Shown piece by piece: positions 45,443 to 54,315 of a stretch of DNA of 64,000 nucleotides; position 1 is the stretch's first letter; every line of letters starts with the position of its first letter. This DNA is from Sphingomonas oryzagri (lineage in GTDB: Bacteria; Pseudomonadota; Alphaproteobacteria; Sphingomonadales; Sphingomonadaceae): contig NZ_JARYGZ010000001.1 of the NCBI RefSeq assembly GCF_029906645.1, positions 62,001-126,000 on the forward strand, written 5' to 3'. Both the position numbers and the translations under genes were made by a program. The notes under the pieces were generated by a model. It saw only the letters and a program-made list of their open reading frames with translations, was not told the origin of the DNA and made no database searches.

Positions 45443-46177
45443 ATGCTGATCCGTGCCACCGCGATCGTCTGCGCCGTTCGTGCCCATGGCGAGCATGGCG
45501 CGATCGCGCGCCTGCTGACGCCGGAGGACGGGTTGCTGCCGGGCTATGTGCGGGGTGGGCACTCGCGCGCGATGCGGCCGGTGCTGCTGCCCGGCAATCT
45601 GGTATCCGCCGAATTCCGCGCCCGCTCCGAGGAGCAGTTGGCCGGGCTGACGGTGGAACTGGCGCACAGCCGCGCGGGCCTCTTCGCAGAGCCGCTGCCC
45701 GCCGCAGCGATCGAGTGGGTGACTGCGCTGACCGCCGTGACGCTGCCCGAAGGATTGCCCTATCCGCGCCTCCACGGTGCGCTCGACGGTGTGCTGGCGG
45801 CGATCGAGGCGGCACCGTCGGCGCGGGGCTGGGCGGGGGCGCTGGTGCGCTACGAATTGCTGTTGCTCTCGGAGCTCGGTTTCGGCCTAGATCTCGCCTC
45901 CTGCGCGGCGAGCGGGGCGACCGAGGATCTCGCCTGGGTCAGCCCGAAGAGCGGGCAGGCTGTCTCGCGGGAGGCGGGCGCACCCTATGCCGGCAGGCTG
46001 TTGCCGCTGCCGCCTTTCCTGCTCGAAGGCGGCGAGGCGGAGTGGGGCGAGATCCGCCAGGCTCTGCGGCTGACCGGCTTCTTCCTCGATCGCGACCTGC
46101 TCGCCGGCCCGCGTGCTTCCGTGCTCGACGCGCGCGAGCGGCTGACGGCGCGCATCGCGCGGCTTGCCGGGGGCTGA
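45443..46177 (+). CDS. recO: DNA repair protein RecO
   Basis: A 244-residue protein of the RecFOR pathway, which helps RecA load on gapped DNA. The OB-fold begins [20 protein letters not shown] and [13 protein letters not shown]; the helical domain includes [20 protein letters not shown] near 140. The zinc-binding Cys pattern of many RecOs is not obvious. It is preceded by a 38-base gap after the deacetylase-like gene. ATG at 45443 matches the OB-fold start. Confidence 0.85.
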   Translation: MLIRATAIVCAVRAHGEHGAIARLLTPEDGLLPGYVRGGHSRAMRPVLLPGNLVSAEFRARSEEQLAGLTVELAHSRAGLFAEPLPAAAIEWVTALTAVTLPEGLPYPRLHGALDGVLAAIEAAPSARGWAGALVRYELLLLSELGFGLDLASCAASGATEDLAWVSPKSGQAVSREAGAPYAGRLLPLPPFLLEGGEAEWGEIRQALRLTGFFLDRDLLAGPRASVLDARERLTARIARLAGG

Positions 46178-46227
46178 GCCGGCTGGCATGGGGCGCGGCA
46201 ATTCCATTCCCACGGAGGATATTGCCC

Positions 46228-47271
46228 ATGCTCATCGCGCTGTTTCCCGGAGACGGGATCGGACCCGAGGTCGTCACGCAGGCCCGGCGCGTGCTCGATG
46301 TGGTGTGCGGCGATGCACTGTCCTACGAGGAAGCGCCGGTCGGTGGCGCCGCCTACAAGGCGGAAGGTCATCCATTGCCGCCCGCCACGCTGGATCTGGC
46401 GAAGCGCGCCGACGCGATCCTGTTCGGCGCGGTCGGCGATCCGGATTGCGACGCGTTGGAGCGTCATCTGCGGCCGGAGCAGGCGATCCTGGGGCTACGC
46501 AAGGAACTGACCCTGTTCGCCAACCTGCGTCCGGCCAAGCTCTTTCCCGAGCTGGCGGACGCCTCCGCGCTGCGGCCCGAGGTGGCGAAGGCGATCGATC
46601 TGGTGATCGTCCGCGAAACCAACGGCGACGTCTATTTCGGCGAGAAGGGGATGCGCACCACGCCGGGCGGCCGCCGCCAGGGCTACGATGTCATGTCCTA
46701 CGACGAGGACGAGGTGGCGCGCATCGCCCGCGTCGGCTTCGAGACGGCGAAGGCGCGGCGGGGCAAGCTCTGTTCGGTCGACAAGGCCAACGTGCTGGAA
46801 ACCTCCCAGCTGTGGCGCGACGTGGTGATCGAGATGTCGGCCGAGTATCCGGAGATCGAACTCAGCCACATGTATGTCGACAATGCCGCGATGCAGCTTG
46901 TGCGCAATCCGGGGCAGTTCGACGTGATCGTCACCGGCAACCTGTTCGGCGACATCCTGTCCGATCAGGCGAGCATGTGCGCGGGATCGATCGGGATGCT
47001 GCCGTCGGCGACGCTCGATGCGGAGCAGAAGGGGCTGTACGAGCCGATCCACGGCTCGGCGCCGGATATCGCCGGGCAGGGCAAGGCCAATCCGCTGGCG
47101 ACGATCCTGTCCGCCGCGATGATGCTGCGCTATTCGCTCGGCAAGGCGGCCGAGGCGGACCGGATCGAAGCGGCGGTGGCCAAGGCACTGGCGGCCGGGC
47201 ATCGCACCGCCGATCTGGGCGGCTCGGTAGCGACCGCGCAGATGGGGGATGCGGTACTGGCGGCGCTCTAA
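46228..47271 (+). CDS. leuB: 3-isopropylmalate dehydrogenase
   Basis: NAD-dependent decarboxylating dehydrogenase of leucine synthesis, 347 residues. It begins [18 protein letters not shown], has [36 protein letters not shown] near 90, [13 protein letters not shown] near 133, and the metal-binding Asp residues in [18 protein letters not shown] near 240. ATG at 46228 has a GGAGGA site; the upstream frame belongs to recO and is not coding. leuB lies 50 bases after recO. Confidence 0.97.
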   Translation: MLIALFPGDGIGPEVVTQARRVLDVVCGDALSYEEAPVGGAAYKAEGHPLPPATLDLAKRADAILFGAVGDPDCDALERHLRPEQAILGLRKELTLFANLRPAKLFPELADASALRPEVAKAIDLVIVRETNGDVYFGEKGMRTTPGGRRQGYDVMSYDEDEVARIARVGFETAKARRGKLCSVDKANVLETSQLWRDVVIEMSAEYPEIELSHMYVDNAAMQLVRNPGQFDVIVTGNLFGDILSDQASMCAGSIGMLPSATLDAEQKGLYEPIHGSAPDIAGQGKANPLATILSAAMMLRYSLGKAAEADRIEAAVAKALAAGHRTADLGGSVATAQMGDAVLAAL

Positions 47272-47412
47272 ATCCTCCCCATCGCAGATGGGGAGGGGGA
47301 CCGCCGAAAGGCGGTGGAGGGGGGGCGGACGTTAGCCCGCCGTCTGGGACGGCGGCCCCTCCACCACCGCCTTCGGCGGCGGTCCCCCTCCCCACGCTTC
47401 GCGTAGGGAGGA
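47272..47412. repeat. Long composite palindromic repeat between leuB and gpx
   Basis: About 141 bases; begins ATCCTCCCCATCGCAGATGG and ends GCGTAGGGAGGAT, so the outer arms pair. Inside are GGGGAGGGGGACCGCC and its complement GGCGGTCCCCCTCCCC, and GGTGGAGGGG with CCCCTCCACC. Closest relative of the element at 41263. Lies in a convergent gap, where it can act as a two-way terminator. Confidence 0.82.
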
Positions 47413-47420
47413 TGAACAGG

Positions 47421-47969
47421 CTACTCGCTCGCGTGGAGTTCGCGTTCGATCGCGCTGACGATGCGGTCGTCGTCCGGCGCCATGTCGGGGGAGAAGCGCG
47501 CCACCACGTCGCCGTCGCGGCCGATCAGGAACTTCTCGAAGTTCCACAGCACCTCCGGCTCGGGGTTCGGCGTCATGCCGTAGCCCTTGAGCTTCTCGCG
47601 GAAATCGGCGGTGCCCTCGGCGGCAGGCTCCGCCTCGGTCAGCGCCGCGTAGAGCGGATGCTTGTCCGCGCCCGCCACCGAAATCTTCGAGAACATCGGG
47701 AAATCGACCGAGAAGCTGGTGGTGCAGAAGCTGGCGATCTCGTCGTTGCTGCCCGGTTCCTGCCCGGCGAAATTGTTGGCCGGGAAGCCCAGCACCGTGA
47801 AGCCGTCGTCGCGGTATTTTGTGTAGAGCGACTCCAGCCCCTCATATTGCGGGGTCAGTCCGCATTTCGAGGCGGTGTTGACCACCAGCAGCACCTGGCC
47901 GGCATAATCGGCGAGGCTGCTGTCCCGGCCGTCGATCGTCTTGAGGGGGATGGACTGGAGATCGGTCAT
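47421..47969 (-). CDS. Glutathione peroxidase-like peroxidase
   Basis: A 182-residue thioredoxin-fold peroxidase. The active-site motif is NTASKCGLTPQYEGLESLY (Cys36, cysteine rather than selenocysteine), with GFPANNFAGQEPG near 72 (Gln) and EVLWNFEKFLIGRDG near 145 (Trp, Asn). The tetrad of the family is complete. It is likely monomeric and thioredoxin- or glutathione-dependent, reducing hydroperoxides. ATG at 47969 lies 10 bases after a GGGAGGAG site. It converges on leuB across the repeat. Confidence 0.9.
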   Translation of the reverse strand: MTDLQSIPLKTIDGRDSSLADYAGQVLLVVNTASKCGLTPQYEGLESLYTKYRDDGFTVLGFPANNFAGQEPGSNDEIASFCTTSFSVDFPMFSKISVAGADKHPLYAALTEAEPAAEGTADFREKLKGYGMTPNPEPEVLWNFEKFLIGRDGDVVARFSPDMAPDDDRIVSAIERELHASE

Positions 47970-48052
47970 CGTGTGGCACTCCTCCCTTGGGGGCGGCGCA
48001 GGATATAGGCGCATTGACGGGAGGGCCAAGGGCGCGGCAAAGCACGCGCACG

Positions 48053-49261
48053 ATGAAGCGCAAGACCGGACAGGACAAGGCGGTCGCCACCCAGTGGCGG
48101 CCAGCGACGCAGGCAGTGCGCGGGGGGACCGCGCGCTCGGAATGGGGCGAGACGTCGGAGGCGATCTTCCTCACCTCCGGCTACGCCTATGACTGCGCGG
48201 GGGATGCTGCGGCGCGCTTCGCCGGCGAGCAGCAGGGCATGACCTATTCGCGGCTCCAGAACCCCACCGTGGAGATGCTGGAGAAGCGGATCGCCCTGCT
48301 GGAAGGCGCGGAAGCCGCGCGCTGCATGGCATCCGGCATGGCGGCGATGACGGCGGCCCTGCTGTGCCAGCTGTCGGCGGGCGACCATCTCGTCGGCGCC
48401 AAGGCGGCGTTCGGTTCGTGCCGCTGGCTGACCGATAGCCTGCTGCCGCGCTTCGGCATAGAGACGACCGTGGTGGACGGACGCGACACCGCCGCCTGGG
48501 AAGCGGCGGTGCGGCCCAACACCAAGGTCTTCTTCTTCGAGACCCCGGCCAACCCGACGCTCGACATCTGCGACATCGCGGCGATCTGCGACATCGCGAA
48601 GAAGCACGGCATCACCACGGTGGTGGACAATGCCTTCGCCTCGCCCGCGCTCCAACGGCCGATGGAGTTCGGCGCGGACGTGGTGGCCTATTCGGCGACC
48701 AAGATGATGGACGGGCAGGGCCGCGTGCTGGCCGGCGCGGTGGCGGGACGCGAGGAGTTCATCGAGAACACGTTGCTCGCCTTCACCCGCAACACCGGGC
48801 CGACGCTCTCCGCGTTCAACGCCTGGGTGGTGCTGAAGGGGCTGGAGACACTCGACCTGCGCGTGAAGCGCCAGAGCGAGAATGCACTGAAGGTGGCGAG
48901 CTTCCTCCAGACGCGCGTGCCGAAAGCGCTCTATCCGGGCCTCGCCTCGCATCCCCAGCACGATCTGGCGATGAAGCAGATGGCGGCGGGCGGCAACATC
49001 ATCGCGATCTTCCTCGATGGCGGGCGCAAGCAGGCGCACGGCCTGCTCGACGCGATGGAGCTGGTCGATATCTCGAACAATCTCGGCGACTCGCGTTCTC
49101 TGATGACGCACCCCGCGTCCACCACCCACGCCAGCCTGTCTGACGAGGTGAAGGCGGACATGGGGATCACCGAGGGGATGCTGCGCCTCTCGGTCGGCCT
49201 CGAGGATCCGGACGACGTGATCGAGGATTTCGACCGAGCGCTAAAGACGGTGGGGCTGTGA
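48053..49261 (+). CDS. metZ: O-succinylhomoserine sulfhydrylase
   Basis: A 402-residue PLP enzyme of the Cys/Met metabolism family, which makes homocysteine directly from O-succinylhomoserine and sulfide. The PLP lysine is near residue 216 (AYSATKMMDGQGRVL). Nearby motifs: TYSRLQNPTVEMLEKRIA, EAARCMASGMAAMTAA, FFFETPANPTLDICDIA. ATG at 48053 lies well after the divergent gpx. No SAM riboswitch consensus is seen in the 83-base upstream region. apaG follows with a GTGA overlap. Confidence 0.92.
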   Translation: MKRKTGQDKAVATQWRPATQAVRGGTARSEWGETSEAIFLTSGYAYDCAGDAAARFAGEQQGMTYSRLQNPTVEMLEKRIALLEGAEAARCMASGMAAMTAALLCQLSAGDHLVGAKAAFGSCRWLTDSLLPRFGIETTVVDGRDTAAWEAAVRPNTKVFFFETPANPTLDICDIAAICDIAKKHGITTVVDNAFASPALQRPMEFGADVVAYSATKMMDGQGRVLAGAVAGREEFIENTLLAFTRNTGPTLSAFNAWVVLKGLETLDLRVKRQSENALKVASFLQTRVPKALYPGLASHPQHDLAMKQMAAGGNIIAIFLDGGRKQAHGLLDAMELVDISNNLGDSRSLMTHPASTTHASLSDEVKADMGITEGMLRLSVGLEDPDDVIEDFDRALKTVGL

Positions 49262-49656
49262 AGGCGCTCTTCCCGCACGAGGCGACGACGCGCGACGTCA
49301 CCGTGCGCGTGTCGGTCAGCTACCTGCCCGAACAGTCGGAGCCCGCGCATGGCCGCTGGTTCTGGGCCTATCATATCCGCATCGAGAATGACGGCGACGA
49401 GGCCGTGCAGCTGCTCACCCGCCACTGGGTTATCACCGACGGGCGCGGCGGGCAGGAGGAGGTGCGCGGCGACGGTGTGGTCGGCGACCAGCCGATCATC
49501 GATCCGGGCGAGAGCTACGATTACGTATCGGGATGCCCGCTCAAGACGCCCAGCGGCACGATGGAGGGCAGCTACGGCATGGTCGACATGGACGGCGCGC
49601 CGTTCGATGTCGCGATCCCGCTCTTCCCGCTCCAATCCCCGGCGACGGCCCGATGA
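49258..49656 (+). CDS. apaG: ApaG/CorD family protein
   Basis: A 132-residue protein of the ApaG fold (immunoglobulin-like beta sandwich). It contains VRVSVSYLPEQSEPAHGRWF, the AYHIRIENDGDEAVQLLTRHW strand, ITDGRGGQEEVRGDGVVGDQP and the FEYSSG-like VSGCPLKTPSGTMEGSYGMV. Start is GTG, overlapping the metZ stop. Members were tied to Co2+ tolerance and Mg2+ transport; biochemical function is not known. The LysR gene overlaps by four bases. Confidence 0.93.
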   Translation: MKALFPHEATTRDVTVRVSVSYLPEQSEPAHGRWFWAYHIRIENDGDEAVQLLTRHWVITDGRGGQEEVRGDGVVGDQPIIDPGESYDYVSGCPLKTPSGTMEGSYGMVDMDGAPFDVAIPLFPLQSPATAR

Positions 49657-50441
49657 AGCGCACGCACCTTCCGCTCAACGGCTTGCGCGTGCTGGACGCC
49701 GCCGCGCGCCACCTGAGCTTCACCCGCGCCGCCGACGAACTGGCGGTGACGCCGGCCGCCGTCGGCCAGCAGATCCGTGCGCTGGAGGATACGCTGGGCG
49801 TCGTCCTGTTCCGCCGCACCACGCGGGGGCTGGAACTGACGCAGGAAGGCGAGGCGGGGCTGGAGGCGCTGCGCGCGGGCTTCCTCCAGTTCGAGGAAGC
49901 GGTGCGCGCCATGCAGGCGGGTCAGTCCTCCAAGACGCTGACCATTGCCGCCCCGCGCGACTTCGCCGCCAAATGGCTGGCGCCACGCCTCGCGGAGTAT
50001 GCGAAGACCGATCCCGAGCTTCGCTTCGTGCTTCTCTCGTCGGACGACGGGCTGGATTTCACCCAGGCCAACCTCGATCTCGCCGTCTGCTTCTCGAAGG
50101 AGAAGGGCGAGCATGAGGGCGTCTCGCTGGGCGAGGCGGGCTATCGCACGATCGGCCGCGATGGCGGGGCGGACACCGTGATTTCCTGGCCCGGTTGCCC
50201 CTGCGACGACGCCAAGGGCGCGAGCCTGACGGTCGAGGATGCCGGCATGGCGCTCGATGCCGCCGCAGCCGGCTTCGGCCATGCCACCGTGCCCGTGCTG
50301 CTCGCCGCTGCAGACATCGCCACCGGTCGCGTCACGAGCTTCGGCGAGACGGCGGACGAGCGCAGCTACTGGTTGATCGCGCCGCTGCCGCAATGGCGCC
50401 AGAAGAAGGTCCGGGCGCTGGTTGCGGCGTTGACCGCCTGA
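49653..50441 (+). CDS. LysR-family transcriptional regulator (GcvA-like)
   Basis: A 262-residue regulator, short for the family (usual length about 300). The N-terminal winged helix (LNGLRVLDAAARHLSFTRA, DELAVTPAAVGQQIRALED) is complete. The C-terminal effector domain starts near 92 (TLTIAAPRDFAAKWLAPRLA) and seems shortened in the middle. Its ATG overlaps the apaG stop (ATGA), so it is cotranscribed with metZ-apaG. The target may be metZ or an unlinked locus; a T-N11-A box was not located. Confidence 0.85.
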   Translation: MKRTHLPLNGLRVLDAAARHLSFTRAADELAVTPAAVGQQIRALEDTLGVVLFRRTTRGLELTQEGEAGLEALRAGFLQFEEAVRAMQAGQSSKTLTIAAPRDFAAKWLAPRLAEYAKTDPELRFVLLSSDDGLDFTQANLDLAVCFSKEKGEHEGVSLGEAGYRTIGRDGGADTVISWPGCPCDDAKGASLTVEDAGMALDAAAAGFGHATVPVLLAAADIATGRVTSFGETADERSYWLIAPLPQWRQKKVRALVAALTA

Positions 50442-50447
50442 GCCGAC

Positions 50448-50873
50448 ATGGCGATCCACTATCCCGACGACGCGGCGATCGCCCGCATCGGCGAGGCGAT
50501 GATCGCGCGGACTTTGCCCAAGGCCGAATGGACCCACGCCGCGCACTTCGCCACCGCGCTCTGGCTGATCCGCTCCCGACCGGACATCGTGCCCGAACGC
50601 GACATGCCCGGCCTGATCCGCGCCTATAACGAGGCGTTCGGCGGGGTGAACGACGATCACAACGGTTATCACGAGACGATCACCCAGGCCTCGCTCCGCG
50701 CCGCGCGGAGCATGGCGCCGGGCGCGCCGCTCCATGAGACGCTCGATGCGCTGATGGCCTCGCCGTTCGGGGCGAAGGACTGGCCACTCGCCTACTGGAC
50801 GCGCGAGCGGCTCTTCTCGGTCGAGGCGCGGCGCGGCTGGCTGGAGCCGGACCGCACGCCCTTACCCTTCTAG
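50448..50873 (+). CDS. Conserved hypothetical protein with GYHET motif
   Basis: A 141-residue soluble protein 6 bases after the LysR gene. Recognisable conserved pieces are EWTHAAHFATALWLIRSRP (near 27), IRAYNEAFGGVNDDHNGYHETI (near 57, split here as IRAYNEAFGG and NGYHET) and FGAKDWPLAYWTRERLFS. Such proteins are widespread without a known role. The TAG is shared with the M1 peptidase (CTAG at 50870-50873). Possibly part of the metZ-apaG-lysR transcript. Confidence 0.7.
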   Translation: MAIHYPDDAAIARIGEAMIARTLPKAEWTHAAHFATALWLIRSRPDIVPERDMPGLIRAYNEAFGGVNDDHNGYHETITQASLRAARSMAPGAPLHETLDALMASPFGAKDWPLAYWTRERLFSVEARRGWLEPDRTPLPF

Positions 50874-52729
50874 TCGCCCAGTATCTTCTCGATCGCCGCC
50901 TGCGCCACCGGGTGATAGCCCGGCTTGGCCTTGGCGTAGATCCGCCGTGCGATCGGCATCCCCCAATCGCCCTGATCCCTGAGAGCCTTGTAGACCGGCA
51001 CGATCAGCAACATCCGGCCGACATGGGTCAGGTGATCTTCGAGGCTGGGCAGCGCCGGCTCGAAATGATTGGCGATGGCGATCTGCAGCCAGGCGCAGCG
51101 GATGTACGCGTTGGGCGAGGTCGAAAGCCCCCAGGCCTTGTCCATCTCGACCAGCCGCTCGGGCGTCTGCTGGCGCGGCAGGCCGTTCAGGAAGCGCAGC
51201 CATTCCTGCGTGGACCAGCGCTTCGTATCGATCGAGGACGCCGCCGCGCCCATGTCGAAGCGCTTGCGATCCTCGTCGATGCGGGTGAGCGTCGCGGAGG
51301 TGACGTGGACCGCATTGCCCGGCAGGCCCGGCTGATAGGCCCATTTGTCGAGCTGCAGCTTCGCCTCCAGCGCGGTGTCGCCCTTGATCAGGTTCTTGCG
51401 CAGATCGGCGAGGAAGCCGGCGGTGGTCTGCGGCTGGAAGGCGTGGCGATCGAAATAGGAGCGCAGATAGGCATCCCAGCGCGGCCGGCCGACCGCCCGC
51501 TCGATCGTGCGCAGGAAGGTGGAACCCTTGTTATAGTCCATCTCGCCATAGGCGCCTTCGGGATCGCCGTGCAGGCGGGTGGCGCCGGGTGTCGGCGCTT
51601 CCTTCAGGTCGCGCTGGAGATCGTCCCAGCTGAGATCGGCCAGTGTCGCGGCGCGCTCCTTGCCGTAGACCGCCTCGTCGATGCGGTTCTCGAAATAGAC
51701 GGTGAAGCCCTCGTTGAGCCAGCTGTCCGCCCAGGTCGCGTTGGTGACGAGGTTGCCGGACCAGCTGTGCGCCAGTTCGTGCGCGATCACGTCGACGTTG
51801 GACTTGTCGCCGGTGATGATCGTCGGCGTGGCGAAGGTGAGGGTGGGGTTCTCCATGCCGCCGAACGGGAAGGAGGGCGGCAATACGAGGATGTCGTAAC
51901 GGCCCCAGCGATAGGGGCCGTAGAGCTGCTCGGCGGTCGTCACCATCTTCTCGGTGTCGGAGAGTTCCTTCGCCGCTTTGTCGAGCATCGCCGGCTCGGT
52001 ATAGACGCCGGTGCGCGCGCCCAGCGGGCGAAAGGCGAGATCGCCGACCGCGAGCGCGATCAGATAGGGCGGGACATTGTGGTCCATGCGGAAGCGGTAG
52101 CTGTGCTCGCCGTTCTCTGCCGGTTCGCCATTGGGCGTCAGGCGCTCGGCGCTCATCACGGCGGTGAGGCCGGCGGGCACGGTGATCTTCGCGGACCAGC
52201 TCTGGCGAATGCCGGGGCTGTCCTGCGTCGGGATCCAGCTGCGGTTGTTGATCGATTCCCCCTGGCTGAAGAGGTAGGGCTTGGTCTTGCCGGCGGTGAG
52301 TTCGGGCGGCAGCCACTGGAGCGCGCTCGCGTCCGGACTGGACGTGTAGTGGATCACGATCCTGCGCGCGTCGCCGATCTGTACGGTGAGCGGCGCGCCC
52401 TTGTAATCGTCCGCCGGGCCGACCGACCATTTGAGCTTATTGCCCGCGGCGTCGGTGATGCTGGCGATATCGAGCTTCTTGTCGTCGAGGATGATCTGCT
52501 TCGCGCCCTTGGCCGCCAGGATGTCGAGCGTCGCGGAGCCGGTCATGACATGACGCGCGAAATCCGCGGTAAGATCGAGATCGACATGGGTGACGCGCGC
52601 CACCTTGGGATCGGCGTAGGTCAGCACGTCCTTCGCCTCGGGCGTCGTCAGGATCGGCGAGGGCGGATCGGCCGTGAACGCGGGGGCGGCGACCAGCGCC
52701 AGGATGGAAAAGCTCAGGATCGCACGCAT
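50870..52729 (-). CDS. M1 family aminopeptidase, secreted
   Basis: A 619-residue zinc aminopeptidase related to leukotriene A4 hydrolase-type M1 enzymes. A signal peptide occupies residues 1-20 (ILSFSILALVAAPAFT). Catalytic motifs: FGGMENPTLTF near 291 and HELAHSWSGN near 316, with the third zinc ligand Glu in LNEGFTVYFE near 337 (H-E-x2-H-x18-E). The C-terminal helical domain follows. ATG at 52729 begins the signal peptide, and the longer upstream frame to 53137 is ruled out. Likely digests peptides in the periplasm. Confidence 0.94.
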   Translation of the reverse strand: MRAILSFSILALVAAPAFTADPPSPILTTPEAKDVLTYADPKVARVTHVDLDLTADFARHVMTGSATLDILAAKGAKQIILDDKKLDIASITDAAGNKLKWSVGPADDYKGAPLTVQIGDARRIVIHYTSSPDASALQWLPPELTAGKTKPYLFSQGESINNRSWIPTQDSPGIRQSWSAKITVPAGLTAVMSAERLTPNGEPAENGEHSYRFRMDHNVPPYLIALAVGDLAFRPLGARTGVYTEPAMLDKAAKELSDTEKMVTTAEQLYGPYRWGRYDILVLPPSFPFGGMENPTLTFATPTIITGDKSNVDVIAHELAHSWSGNLVTNATWADSWLNEGFTVYFENRIDEAVYGKERAATLADLSWDDLQRDLKEAPTPGATRLHGDPEGAYGEMDYNKGSTFLRTIERAVGRPRWDAYLRSYFDRHAFQPQTTAGFLADLRKNLIKGDTALEAKLQLDKWAYQPGLPGNAVHVTSATLTRIDEDRKRFDMGAAASSIDTKRWSTQEWLRFLNGLPRQQTPERLVEMDKAWGLSTSPNAYIRCAWLQIAIANHFEPALPSLEDHLTHVGRMLLIVPVYKALRDQGDWGMPIARRIYAKAKPGYHPVAQAAIEKILGD

Positions 52730-52909
52730 GGCAGGGCCTCGAACAAGGGAATGGCCTGTCGCTAGGCCAGTGGGACAAGGCGGGCAAGGGGCGCGGCGAG
52801 CGGTGGTGCCAAGGGAACCGGCGGGAGTGGCGCTGGGTTCTTGACCCCAACGGGGCGGCTTGGGCGTGCCCCCGGACAGGGTGGCACCCGGATTTTGAGG
52901 AGAGCCACC

Positions 52910-53338
52910 ATGAAGCGTTTCGTAAACATCGTGGGCGGTCTGTGTATCGGCGCCGCCGCCATCGCCGCCGCCGCGCCGGCTTCGGCGCAGAGCGACGAGA
53001 TCATCGTGCGCGGCCATTACGGCCGCGACCTGCAGGATGCGCCCTCGGCGTCGATGCCGGTCAGCTATGCCGATCTCGACCTGTCCAGCCCGGTCGATCA
53101 GGACCGGCTGACCCACCGCATCCGCCACGCCGCGCACTATCTGTGCGACAAGCTCGGCGAATCGGGCAGCGGGGATGCGCTGGCGCCGTCGTGCGAGCAG
53201 GCGGCGGTGTCCGACGCGATGGACCGGATCTGGACGGTGGATCGTGATCGCGCGCCGCGTGACACGGCCTGGGTCGCTCCGGCGCCCTATCCGTCGGCTT
53301 ATTCCTACCCGACGGATGACAGCTACGACGGATATTGA
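52910..53338 (+). CDS. UrcA family protein
   Basis: A 142-residue secreted protein with a signal peptide (residues 1-27, KRFVNIVGGLCIGAAAIAAAA). The UrcA-type central segment is VSYADLDLSSPVDQDRLTHRI near 50 then RHAAHYLCDKLG, with a Cys pair (Cys near 84 and 101) likely to form a disulfide. The tail is Pro/Tyr/Ser rich. Many sphingomonads encode several UrcA proteins of unknown function. The ATG has GAGGAGA upstream. Confidence 0.85.
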   Translation: MKRFVNIVGGLCIGAAAIAAAAPASAQSDEIIVRGHYGRDLQDAPSASMPVSYADLDLSSPVDQDRLTHRIRHAAHYLCDKLGESGSGDALAPSCEQAAVSDAMDRIWTVDRDRAPRDTAWVAPAPYPSAYSYPTDDSYDGY

Positions 53339-53372
53339 GCGTTGGTGAGGGCGTCCGGGGTTCCGGGCGCCT

Positions 53373-53705
53373 TCAGCCTGCCATCACATCGGAAAGCTCG
53401 TCGGCGGTCAGCGGGCGCAGCAGGCGGCAGCCGATATCCTCGCCGATCTGCCAGGCGATATAGGCCCGGCGCCGCATCCCCTTGTGAAAGCGGACGATGA
53501 CCTTGGTGCCCTTCTTGAGCGCCATCGGCGAATGGCAGCGAAAGCCCGAGGCCGAAATGTTGGTGACCTCGTTGGACAGCGGCAGACCGTCCACGGTCGA
53601 CACCTCCACCGCAACGCTCACGTCATAGCGGGATGCACGCCGCCTGTCGGATTGCGGCGACGGTTTCGGGGCGGGCGCGGGCTGGACGGCTACTGCGGAT
53701 GACAT
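53373..53705 (-). CDS. PilZ-domain protein
   Basis: A 110-residue c-di-GMP receptor-like protein. The PilZ signature is present: SDRRRASRYDVSVAVEV near residue 20 (RxxxR) and ISASGFRCHSPMALKKG near 50 (the D/NxSxxG-like NISASGF). It is a single-domain protein, so it likely acts as a small adapter. ATG at 53705 is preferred to the upstream GTG at 53723. Convergent to urcA, 35 bases apart, with a hairpin between. Confidence 0.85.
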   Translation of the reverse strand: MSSAVAVQPAPAPKPSPQSDRRRASRYDVSVAVEVSTVDGLPLSNEVTNISASGFRCHSPMALKKGTKVIVRFHKGMRRRAYIAWQIGEDIGCRLLRPLTADELSDVMAG

Positions 53706-53747
53706 GGTTACCGTCCTAGTCACGCCCGGTTGAAAAAGCGTGAACCC

Positions 53748-54224
53748 TTATTCCGCTTCTTCGCGGTCGCGCCGCCCGATCTCGATCAGTGCGCCCAGCG
53801 TGCGCCGCGCGGCGGAGATATCGTCCTGCCCCACTTGGGCCAGCAGTTCCGCGTCGATCCGATCCCGCCCGGCCGCCTGAGCGGATGCCGCCGCCCGACC
53901 GCGCTCGGTGAGCGTGACGATCAGCTTGCGGCGATCTTCCGGGTCCGCCTGGCGATCGAGATAGCCGCGCAGGACCAGCGCATCCACCAACTGCCCCGCA
54001 GCCTGCTTGGTGACGCCGAGTTCGCGGACGAGCTGGCCGATCGGCACGCCACCGTCGCCGAGCGCGAGGCCGCCGATGATGTAGAGGCCGTTGGCGGGGA
54101 TGTCGTCGTAACCGGCCTCCGCCAGCGAGCGCCGCATCGCTCGTCCGTAGGTCGATCGCGCATGACGCAGCAGGGCGGGGGTGACGATCTGGTCGTACCA
54201 GGGCGTTTCGGCTGTTTCGATCAT
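53748..54224 (-). CDS. MarR-family transcriptional regulator
   Basis: A 158-residue winged-helix repressor. DNA-binding part: IPANGLYIIGGLALGD, PIGQLVRELGVTKQAAGQLV (near 60, recognition helix), and the wing YLDRQADPEDRRKLIVTLTERG. Such proteins usually repress a divergent gene and themselves. The ATG at 54224 lies 12 bases from the operator candidate, and the sirtuin gene starts on the other side. No effector is known. Confidence 0.92.
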   Translation of the reverse strand: MIETAETPWYDQIVTPALLRHARSTYGRAMRRSLAEAGYDDIPANGLYIIGGLALGDGGVPIGQLVRELGVTKQAAGQLVDALVLRGYLDRQADPEDRRKLIVTLTERGRAAASAQAAGRDRIDAELLAQVGQDDISAARRTLGALIEIGRRDREEAE

Positions 54225-54235
54225 GATGGGAATTT

Positions 54236-54260
54236 ACTGTCAATTACATTGACTGTCAAT
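54236..54260. promoter_or_regulatory. Operator with ACTGTCAAT repeats between marR and sirtuin
   Basis: The nonamer ACTGTCAAT occurs at 54236-54244 and 54252-54260 (16 bases apart). The second overlaps a palindrome ATTGACTGTCAAT at 54248-54260, six bases each side of a central T. The site lies 12 bases upstream of the MarR start and 56 bases upstream of the sirtuin ATG, a good place for autoregulation and divergent control. Its occupancy by MarR is inferred from position. Confidence 0.65.
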
Positions 54261-54315
54261 CGATATTGAATGGTTTGTCGTGTCGGCGCGCCGGCTTCTC
54301 GGCTATGGTCGCGCC

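Noticed and set aside
47970-48052. SAM riboswitch before metZ
   Set aside because: The short gap contains no recognisable SAM-II or SAM-IV core and also holds the divergent gpx start.
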